A DNA stretch of 25,449 nt, taken from assembly GCA_003484395.1 (NCBI GenBank), contig DNCV01000073.1:1-25449 (forward strand). The letters run 5' to 3'. Made by a program: the position numbers and the translations under genes. The notes beneath the pieces are model-generated. The model was not told where the DNA came from and ran no database searches. It saw only the letters and a program-made list of their open reading frames with translations. This DNA is from Dehalococcoidia bacterium (GTDB taxonomy: Bacteria; Chloroflexota; Dehalococcoidia; GIF9; UBA5629). Of the stretch, positions 19,419-25,449 are shown in pieces (within the stretch, counting starts at the first letter, position 1; each line of letters starts with the position of its first letter).

Positions 19419-20191
19419 CTCGTTAACTCCAATATGGTAGGATAATTAATCTTTGTAAGACACAACGCATAGGCAGGGGCGGTTGGACCCGCCAGCCCAA
19501 GCTTCTTTGCATCCATAATCTGCACAAATTCCTCAATTCCGATCTTGCCCAAACCCACACGAATGAGTAATCCTATCGTATTGCGCACCTGATGAGGCAA
19601 AAATGAATTTGCATTTATAGTAAACACAACGTCAATGCCCTCGCGATTGACTTTCGCCTCATTCACCGTACGAACCGTGCTTTTCCCATTGAAAAAAGCG
19701 GCACAGAAGGAAGCGAAATCACGCTGTCCTCTCAATACATCACATGCTTTATTCATCATATCAATATTCAATTCATTTACAACCAGATATTTTCGGTCTC
19801 TATCCAGCGGAGACCGTATAGCACAATTGACTATGGAGTATTCATATTCACGGCTCGCCGCTTGGCGACGGACATCAAACGTTTCCTCCACATCATATGC
19901 CTTGTTCACCGCAATATCGTCCGGGAGATAATGATTCAATGCCTTTACCATTACCATCGGGGGCAACTGCGATGCCGTCCAAAAACTGACTACCTGACAC
20001 CTGGCATGTACACCGGCATCAGTGCGGCTGGCAGCGATGACTCGCCGCTGCTCACCCGTCAGCCTATTGATGGCATTTTCCAATTCAGCCTGTATCGTTG
20101 GCCCCGCAGGCTGCCATTGGAAGCCGTAATATCGCCCGCCATCATACTCTACAATCAGGACGACTTTTCTATTGCTGTTAAAGAACGACAC
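19415..20191 (-). CDS. truA: tRNA pseudouridine(38-40) synthase
   Basis: Forms pseudouridine at positions 38-40 of tRNA anticodon arms. 258 residues. The catalytic Asp is D58 in [19 protein letters not shown] is near 16-25, FASFCAA in the middle, and [16 protein letters not shown] is the C-terminal motif (usual M replaced by P in FLxHQVRN, giving FLPHQVRN). The start is GTG 20191, 14 bases after rplQ, with only a weak ribosome-binding site; coupling to rplQ is likely. truA between rplQ and rplM is a familiar arrangement in many bacteria. Confidence 0.95.
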   Translation of the reverse strand: MSFFNSNRKVVLIVEYDGGRYYGFQWQPAGPTIQAELENAINRLTGEQRRVIAASRTDAGVHARCQVVSFWTASQLPPMVMVKALNHYLPDDIAVNKAYDVEETFDVRRQAASREYEYSIVNCAIRSPLDRDRKYLVVNELNIDMMNKACDVLRGQRDFASFCAAFFNGKSTVRTVNEAKVNREGIDVVFTINANSFLPHQVRNTIGLLIRVGLGKIGIEEFVQIMDAKKLGLAGPTAPAYALCLTKINYPTILELTR

Positions 20192-20205
20192 ACAAACGTA
20201 ACCAG

Positions 20206-20559
20206 CTATTCAACCATCTCAAGCTTGTTCATTGGAGCACCATCACCTACTCTGGGACCAAGCTTGATCAAGCGTGTATAGCCACCTGAACGATTCGCGA
20301 ATTTCGGACCGATCGTCTCAAATAGTTTGGAAATAACTTTCTTATCGGTAATAACCATTGCTGCGCGCCGCCGTGCAGCAACGTCGCCTTTTTTACCAAG
20401 AGTTATCATTTTTTCAGCCATGCTTTTAATTTCTTTAGCTTTGGCTTCGGTTGTCACTATCTTCTCATGTCTGAGGAAATCCGTTATCAGGCTTCGATAC
20501 ATTAACCGTCGCGGGCCTGATGGTCTTCCCAATTTACGTCCGTCGATTTGATGTCTCAT
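20206..20559 (-). CDS. rplQ: 50S ribosomal protein bL17
   Basis: 117 residues. MRHQIDGRKLGRPSGPRRLM is the standard N-terminus, LGKKGDVAARRRAAMVI follows, and GGYTRLIKLGPRVGDGAPMN is the C-terminal signature. It lies 2 bases after rpoA, as in most bacterial alpha operons. Confidence 0.98.
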   Translation of the reverse strand: MRHQIDGRKLGRPSGPRRLMYRSLITDFLRHEKIVTTEAKAKEIKSMAEKMITLGKKGDVAARRRAAMVITDKKVISKLFETIGPKFANRSGGYTRLIKLGPRVGDGAPMNKLEMVE

Positions 20560-20561
20560 AA

Positions 20562-21563
20562 CTATTCCTCTTCCTTGGCTGCATCGTCGCCTTCATCATC
20601 AGAATCTTTCTTTTTCGCCTTCTTTCTGATCTCGGGCACAAAGGGTAAATTCCATTTCTGCAGAGTCTCTTCCACCTCTTCCTGAGATTTGGCACCGAAT
20701 CCTGCAAGCGATGTTAAATCACCTTCCGAGGCTTTCTCCAGAAGCTCACCCAGCGTCGTAATTGAACCACGCCGCAAACTATTATATGTATGTGTAGATA
20801 AATTCATCTCCTCAAGTCGCATGTTATACTGCTCAGGAGGCAGCAACCGCGGCCATGGCGGCTCGCCGTTTTCATCCGCAATGGTCTTTGCCAAATTGCG
20901 GAAACAGGCAAACTGATCAACCAGTATGGTTGCGCTCTGTGTCAGCGCTTCAAGCGGAGACAATGTTCCGTTGGTCCATATCTCAAGCGTCAGCTTTTCC
21001 TTCTCTGCACCCTCTTCCAGTCCGCTGGCCTCGACGGTGTAATTAGCATTTCGAACCGGTGTATAAATGGCATCAATCGGGATAACCCCGAGAGCCAGCC
21101 CCTCGCTTGATCCGGCGGGAACATATCCTCTGCCCATCTTCACATAGAATTTAATATCAAGATTGGCTTTTGAAGAATCGAGAGTAATTAAATGCAAATC
21201 AGGATTGACTATCTCAAAATCCGTGCCTGTCTTAATATCGCCGGCAACAACTTCGCCCTCGCGTTCCACCTGCAAAGTCATCGTCCCCTCACGCTGAGAA
21301 AGCGGACGAATGCAAATCTCTTTGACATTCAACAGAAAGCCGATTGTATCCTCACGGGCATGCGGAATAACGGAGAACTCATGCTGAATTCCTGCCATCT
21401 CCACTGCCGAAATCGCGGCGCTCGTCAACGAGCTGAGAAGAACTCGACGGAGGCTGTTCCCAAGCGTAGTGCCAAAGCCTTTCTCAAGAGGCTCGGCAAT
21501 GAAACGCCCGAAATTTTTATTGCTTTCCACGCAAACAATATTAGGTAATAATAATCCAGCCAC
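20562..21563 (-). CDS. rpoA: DNA-directed RNA polymerase alpha subunit
   Basis: 333 residues. The N-terminal assembly domain shows EPLEKGFGTTLGNSLRRVLL (25-44). The C-terminal DNA- and activator-binding domain (about 245-310) has LSTHTYNSLRRGSITTLGEL and the helix-hairpin part DLTSLAGFGAKSQEEVEETL. It ends in a short acidic/basic tail. The start is GTG 21563 with AGGTG just upstream. It lies 11 bases after rpsD. Confidence 0.98.
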   Translation of the reverse strand: MAGLLLPNIVCVESNKNFGRFIAEPLEKGFGTTLGNSLRRVLLSSLTSAAISAVEMAGIQHEFSVIPHAREDTIGFLLNVKEICIRPLSQREGTMTLQVEREGEVVAGDIKTGTDFEIVNPDLHLITLDSSKANLDIKFYVKMGRGYVPAGSSEGLALGVIPIDAIYTPVRNANYTVEASGLEEGAEKEKLTLEIWTNGTLSPLEALTQSATILVDQFACFRNLAKTIADENGEPPWPRLLPPEQYNMRLEEMNLSTHTYNSLRRGSITTLGELLEKASEGDLTSLAGFGAKSQEEVEETLQKWNLPFVPEIRKKAKKKDSDDEGDDAAKEEE

Positions 21564-21574
21564 GACACCTTCCC

Positions 21575-22207
21575 CTATCGTGAATAGTATTCGACGATAG
21601 CTTTTGTCTCAAATTTTACTTCGATATCGTCACGGGAGGGCAGATTTACGACTTTCCCGACCATAGTGCCGGTATCGAGATTTAACCAGGTCGGGACGAT
21701 TTTGTCTGCAATCTTTTCGACCAGTGTTTTGAAATATTCCGATTTCTTGCTCTCTTCACGCCATGCAATCAAATCATTCGCCTTGACTTCATACGAGGGT
21801 ATATTGACGCGACGGCCATTTACTAACAGATGGCCATGAGAGATAATCTGTCGGGCCTGGGCACGTGAATCGGCAAATCCCAGACGATACGCCACATTAT
21901 CGAAACGCCTTTCGAGAAGCACAACGAAATGGTCGCCGGTAACGCCGGTCAAACGCTCCGCTTCGCCAAACATTTTGCGGAACTGCCGCTCGAGAACGCC
22001 ATAGGTACGACGCGCCCTCTGTTTCTGTAACAGTTGAAGTCCACGCTCGGACTTCTTCGGGCGACGCTTACCGGTGGAGTTATACCCAGGCAACACATTA
22101 CGACGCTCCATAGCGCATTTTGCAGTATAGCACCGTTCGCCCTTGAGCATCATTTTGTCGCCAACGCGACGACATAAACGACATTTAGCTTCTGTATATC
22201 GTCCCAT
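21575..22207 (-). CDS. rpsD: 30S ribosomal protein uS4, zinc-binding form
   Basis: 210 residues from ATG 22207, which begins with the usual MGRYTEAKCRLCRR; the frame is open 11 codons further into rpsK but that part is not family-like. It keeps four cysteines (CRLC and CYTAKC), so this is the zinc (C+) form. The S4 RNA-binding domain contains RLDN-like ERRFDNVAYRLGFADSRAQA. In many bacteria this protein represses the alpha operon; whether it does so here is not visible. Confidence 0.97.
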   Translation of the reverse strand: MGRYTEAKCRLCRRVGDKMMLKGERCYTAKCAMERRNVLPGYNSTGKRRPKKSERGLQLLQKQRARRTYGVLERQFRKMFGEAERLTGVTGDHFVVLLERRFDNVAYRLGFADSRAQARQIISHGHLLVNGRRVNIPSYEVKANDLIAWREESKKSEYFKTLVEKIADKIVPTWLNLDTGTMVGKVVNLPSRDDIEVKFETKAIVEYYSR

Positions 22208-22209
22208 AC

Positions 22210-22602
22210 TTATACTCGCCTTCTCTTCCGAGCCCGACACCCGTTATGAGGTATCGGTGTTATATCATGAATTGCAGCCACAGAAATTCCGTTCGCCTGC
22301 AGGGCACGTATCGCTGCTTCACGTCCGCTACCAGGACCGCGAACAAAGACCTCAACCTGTCTCAAACCCTGATCCTTCGCCTTCAATGCAGCACCCTGAG
22401 CTGCCAGTTGAGCTGCATATGGCGTCCCTTTACGTGAGCCCTTGAAACCCGCTGTTCCCGAACTGCCCCACGCCAAAACATCTCCCTTGGCATCAGTAAG
22501 CGTCACAATTGTATTATTAAAGGTAGACACGATAAATGCTTTACCGTCGCCTACAACCTTACGTTCACGTTTCCTCGTTTTTACTTTTTTCTTTTGTGCC
22601 AT
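22210..22602 (-). CDS. rpsK: 30S ribosomal protein uS11
   Basis: 130 residues. [20 protein letters not shown] at the front, [17 protein letters not shown] in the middle and the ending [18 protein letters not shown] are all standard. It lies 2 bases before the rpsD start and 34 bases after rpsM. Confidence 0.98.
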   Translation of the reverse strand: MAQKKKVKTRKRERKVVGDGKAFIVSTFNNTIVTLTDAKGDVLAWGSSGTAGFKGSRKGTPYAAQLAAQGAALKAKDQGLRQVEVFVRGPGSGREAAIRALQANGISVAAIHDITPIPHNGCRARKRRRV

Positions 22603-22636
22603 TCAGCAATACTCCTTTACTAATACAAGCAGGGGC

Positions 22637-23023
22637 TTATTTCTTCGCACCACGTTTCTGACCACGTCCGGCTACAGTCTTGCGGAGTCCACGTTTGGTA
22701 CGAGCATTGGTACGAGTACGCTGGCCCCAAACGGGCAAATTACGACGATGTCGTTGCCCACGGTAGCAGCCGATTTCAATAAGGCGTTTCACATTTAACT
22801 GGGTTTGTTTACGCAACTCCCCTTCAACCGTGTACTCTTTATCAATCGCCTCACGAATAAGATTAACCTCTTCTTCAGTAAGGTCTTTCACCCTTTTCTC
22901 GGGATCGATTTTCGTCCGTGCCAATATTTTATCGCTTAGCATCGGGCCGATACCATAAAGATATCGTAACGAAATTTTGATCTTCTTCTCACGTGGTATA
23001 TCAACACCGGAAATACGTGCCAT
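22637..23023 (-). CDS. rpsM: 30S ribosomal protein uS13
   Basis: 128 residues. [20 protein letters not shown] with [13 protein letters not shown] is the helix-hairpin-helix start; [20 protein letters not shown] is the conserved basic C-terminal part. GGAGAG precedes the ATG. It lies 18 bases after rpmJ. Confidence 0.98.
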   Translation of the reverse strand: MARISGVDIPREKKIKISLRYLYGIGPMLSDKILARTKIDPEKRVKDLTEEEVNLIREAIDKEYTVEGELRKQTQLNVKRLIEIGCYRGQRHRRNLPVWGQRTRTNARTKRGLRKTVAGRGQKRGAKK

Positions 23024-23041
23024 CTTCTATCTCTCCGCTCT

Positions 23042-23155
23042 TTATCCCTGACGCTGTTTGTGTTTAGGATTGATACAAATCACTCGCACAACGCCACGGC
23101 GTCTGACTATCTTGCATTTTTCACATCGTATCTTAACTGATGATCTAACTTTCAC
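23042..23155 (-). CDS. rpmJ: 50S ribosomal protein bL36, zinc-binding form
   Basis: 37 residues, too short for a simple length filter. It reads from GTG 23155 with [20 protein letters not shown] and ends NPKHKQRQG. The CxxC, C and H ligands are all present, so this is the zinc (C+) form. GAGGT stands 9 bases before the GTG. The position between infA and rpsM is the usual one. Confidence 0.96.
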   Translation of the reverse strand: MKVRSSVKIRCEKCKIVRRRGVVRVICINPKHKQRQG

Positions 23156-23241
23156 GGTAAACTACCTCATTACCTAATTCAAAAATACCCTATATAATAA
23201 TCCTTTAGTCACCATAATGTCAAAGCAAACACAGCTATTTT
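23156..23241 (-). other. 86-base gap between infA and rpmJ
   Basis: The longest gap inside the ribosomal cluster. It is AT-rich and contains the rpmJ ribosome-binding site. I see no hairpin terminator or convincing promoter in it. Confidence 0.4.
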
Positions 23242-23472
23242 TTACTTAAACCTGTACGTTATCCGTCCCCTCGCTAGATCGTAGGGAGACAGCTCGACAA
23301 GCACTCTATCCGCCGGCAAAATCCGTATATAATTTTTGCGCATTTTCCCCGAAATATGGGCCAGTACCTTATGACCATTTGCCAGCTCCACGCGAAACGA
23401 AGCATTGGGCAATGCCTCGAGCACTGTCCCCTCAACTTCGATAGTTTCCTTATCAGGTACATTATCGTTCAC
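23242..23472 (-). CDS. infA: Translation initiation factor IF-1
   Basis: 76 residues, a single OB-fold. [20 protein letters not shown], then [20 protein letters not shown] and ending [12 protein letters not shown] are standard. The start is GTG 23472, overlapping the map stop by four bases (GTGA), so initiation is probably coupled to map. The first eight residues (NDNVPDKE) are slightly longer than usual. Confidence 0.97.
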   Translation of the reverse strand: MNDNVPDKETIEVEGTVLEALPNASFRVELANGHKVLAHISGKMRKNYIRILPADRVLVELSPYDLARGRITYRFK

Positions 23473-24215
23473 GGCAGCGTCAATACCTCAGTTTTACCAT
23501 CTCGTATTGCTATCGTATGCTCAAAATGAGCAGCTAAACTTCCATCTGCAGTATGAATCGTCCATTTATTCTGGTTAACCCTCGTTTTCCAATCACCCGC
23601 TGTCACCATCGGTTCAATTGCCACCGTCATCCCAATATGCAACATCATTCCTGTTCCGGAAACACCAAAATTCGGCACGAGCGGATCTTCATGGAGATTC
23701 CTCCCGATGCCATGTCCGGAATATTCCCTCACAACTCCGAAGCCTCTGGCTTCGATATATCCCTGGATTGCAGCGGAAATATCACCGAGATAGCCGCCGC
23801 TTTTCGCAGCACCGATTCCCTCATGCAATGAGGCTTGGGTTACATCGAGAAGTTGCTGCGCCTGTGCACTTATCTGTCCCACCCCCACCGTTATCGCCGC
23901 ATCTCCATGAAAGCCACGATATACAGCTCCGAAATCTATCGAAACTATATCCCCTTCCTCGAGTATCCTTTCACCCGGTATGCCATGAACGATCTCGTCA
24001 TTAATCGAGATGCAAACACTGGCGGGATACCCGTGATATCCTTTGAAGGATGCCTTTGCATCCCACTTTTTTAATTCTTTCACGGCTACCTCATCCAGCA
24101 ACCGCGTTTTAATCCCCGGTTTAACCGCCTCCTTCATTCTCTGGAGGCCTGCCGCCACTATCCTTCCCGCCTGCCTCATATACGCTATCTCCTCAGGAGA
24201 TTTAAGGACTGTCAT
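23469..24215 (-). CDS. map: Methionine aminopeptidase, type I
   Basis: Removes the initiator methionine from nascent proteins. 248 residues, the short type Ia form without an N-terminal zinc finger. All five metal ligands are visible: D94 and D105 ([16 protein letters not shown]), H168 ([11 protein letters not shown]), E201 (AIEPMV) and E232 (HFEHTIAI). It lies 8 bases after adk, whose frame ends in tandem TAG codons, and overlaps infA downstream. Confidence 0.97.
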   Translation of the reverse strand: MTVLKSPEEIAYMRQAGRIVAAGLQRMKEAVKPGIKTRLLDEVAVKELKKWDAKASFKGYHGYPASVCISINDEIVHGIPGERILEEGDIVSIDFGAVYRGFHGDAAITVGVGQISAQAQQLLDVTQASLHEGIGAAKSGGYLGDISAAIQGYIEARGFGVVREYSGHGIGRNLHEDPLVPNFGVSGTGMMLHIGMTVAIEPMVTAGDWKTRVNQNKWTIHTADGSLAAHFEHTIAIRDGKTEVLTLP

Positions 24216-24223
24216 TATCTCTA

Positions 24224-24865
24224 CTATTTCACCCTCATCGCTTTGACTATCTGCTCGGTCACCTTCGCTATCTCAACCGCCCCATCGATTGTTACCAGTT
24301 TATCTTTATAAAAATTCAATATGGGGGTCGTCTGAGAGTGATATACTTTCAAGCGATTTTTAATCGTTTCCTCGTTATCATCAGCACGCTGGTAGAGCTC
24401 GCCGCCGCACTTATCGCAAACGCCTTTTACTTTCGGAGGTGAAAACACCTGATGATATGGAGTCTGACATTTACGGCAGATCCATCGTCCACCCAGTCGC
24501 TTGAGTAATTCAGCATCAGGAACCTCGATATCAATTGCTTTATCGATCTTGCTCTTCAGCGTTGCCATCACACCATCGAGCGCCTTCGCCTGATCCAGCG
24601 TCCGCGGAAAACCATCGAAGACGCAGCCTTCTTTGCAATCAGGTTGTGATAACCTCTCCGATAGCATTTGAATTGTTACTTCATCGGGAACCAGGGCACC
24701 CTTTTCCATATATGACTTTGCCAGCAATCCCAACTTCGTACCTTTCTGCACCGCTTGACGAAATAGATCGCCGGTCGCAATATGTGGAACATCAAGCTTC
24801 TTTGCAATGACGGCTGCCTGTGTACCTTTGCCTGCTCCGGGAGCTCCAAGAAACACTACAAACAT
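24224..24865 (-). CDS. adk: Adenylate kinase, zinc-LID form
   Basis: Interconverts AMP, ADP and ATP. 213 residues. The P-loop is GAPGAGKGT (7-15), the AMP-binding stretch contains DGFPRTLDQA, and the long-form LID carries C130, C133, C150 and C153, predicting structural zinc as in Gram-positive and thermophile enzymes. The start is one base after the secY stop, the common secY-adk-map order. Confidence 0.97.
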   Translation of the reverse strand: MFVVFLGAPGAGKGTQAAVIAKKLDVPHIATGDLFRQAVQKGTKLGLLAKSYMEKGALVPDEVTIQMLSERLSQPDCKEGCVFDGFPRTLDQAKALDGVMATLKSKIDKAIDIEVPDAELLKRLGGRWICRKCQTPYHQVFSPPKVKGVCDKCGGELYQRADDNEETIKNRLKVYHSQTTPILNFYKDKLVTIDGAVEIAKVTEQIVKAMRVK

Positions 24866-24866
24866 T

Positions 24867-25449
24867 TTACTTCAAAAATCCTTCGTATTTTCGCATTGTT
24901 AATTGTGCTTCAATCTGTTTCATTGTATCCAAAGCCACGCCGACGATAATCAATAAACCTGTGCTCGACAGCGTGAGCACCGCAACATTCGTTATCTCTC
25001 TGGCAAGAAACGGCAATACCGCAACAATGCCGAGGAAAAGAGCGCCGCCCCAGGTAATGCGATTGATCACCGAATTAAGATATTCCTCAGTCGGCTTACC
25101 CGGTCTGACACCAGGAACAAAACCACCCTGACGCTGCAGAGTCTTAGCAAGTTCCATCTGCTGGAAGACAACCATAGTGTAAAAGAAGGCAAATGCCACA
25201 ACCAGAACAAAGTAGCACACCCAATAAAATAACCCGATAGGAAGCGCCGTACCTGGGTTGAACCATTCAGCAACGGTATTCCAGAAGTTGGGATCCTGCC
25301 CTGGAGGAGCGACGAAATAGCTGGCAATGGTTCCAGGGAAGATCATCAATGACATGGCAAAGATTAACGGGATCATGCCTGCGGTATTAACTCTCAACGG
25401 AACATAGGTCGAACCGGATTGTCTATATATCCTGTTTCCCTTGATAGCT
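24867..25449 (-). CDS. secY: Protein translocase subunit SecY, C-terminal part (cut by window edge)
   Basis: Channel subunit of the Sec translocon. 193 residues are visible, and the frame is open to the right edge, so the apparent start inside the window is not real. The C-terminal helices are clear: VNTAGMIPLIFAMSLMIFPG (helix 7 region), a hydrophobic helix around WVCYFVLVVAFAFFYT, the QGGFVPGVRPGKPT cytoplasmic loop and the final hydrophobic segments before MRKYEGFLK. It stands upstream of adk and map. Confidence 0.97.
   Translation of the reverse strand, partial: AIKGNRIYRQSGSTYVPLRVNTAGMIPLIFAMSLMIFPGTIASYFVAPPGQDPNFWNTVAEWFNPGTALPIGLFYWVCYFVLVVAFAFFYTMVVFQQMELAKTLQRQGGFVPGVRPGKPTEEYLNSVINRITWGGALFLGIVAVLPFLAREITNVAVLTLSSTGLLIIVGVALDTMKQIEAQLTMRKYEGFLK

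Overview
The window is chromosomal housekeeping DNA from a bacterium. Every gene but one lies on the minus strand. The gene set suggests an anaerobic member of the Chloroflexota, close to Dehalococcoidia. Pointers are a short IF-2, a 46-residue DUF5679-type zinc ribbon, a bacterial archaemetzincin, and an MTA phosphorylase/MtnA pair next to a core-type (MetE C-terminal-like) methionine synthase homologue. This assignment is inferred from family knowledge only.

Right end (about 18.6-25.4 kb): the distal part of the spc/alpha ribosomal cluster, transcribed right to left: secY (partial), adk, map, infA, rpmJ, rpsM, rpsK, rpsD, rpoA, rplQ, truA, rplM, rpsI. Spacing is tight, with several 4-base overlaps and many GTG starts. 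It ends at a perfect 15-bp stem that works in both directions and also stops the only plus-strand gene, a CorA-like transporter without a GMN motif (17.2-18.3 kb).

Middle (about 6.1-17.1 kb): a dUTPase/dCTP-deaminase family protein and a DUF4349 lipoprotein, a terminator, then mtnA, mtnP and a core-MetE-like protein. These are followed by a lysine-rich basic protein, archaemetzincin, a fused APH-like/P-loop kinase, ahcY, metK and a phosphohexomutase. Together MetK, AhcY, MtnP, MtnA and the methyltransferase cover SAM synthesis, removal of SAH and MTA, and probably remethylation of homocysteine.

Left end (1-6.0 kb): a single-gene unit for the zinc ribbon with strong promoter and terminator; uppS and dxs (polyprenyl carrier and isoprenoid precursor synthesis); then nusA-rnpM-infB (partial), preceded by a candidate promoter and a terminator-like hairpin inside the nusA leader.

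I saw no tRNA, rRNA, CRISPR array, insertion sequence, phage gene or defence system. No clear new multigene system is present. The items most worth a second look are the nusA leader hairpin, the methionine-cycle cluster with its unusual methyltransferase, the coupled kinase-ahcY pair, the isolated zinc-ribbon unit and a TAG-interrupted small frame at 18.4 kb.
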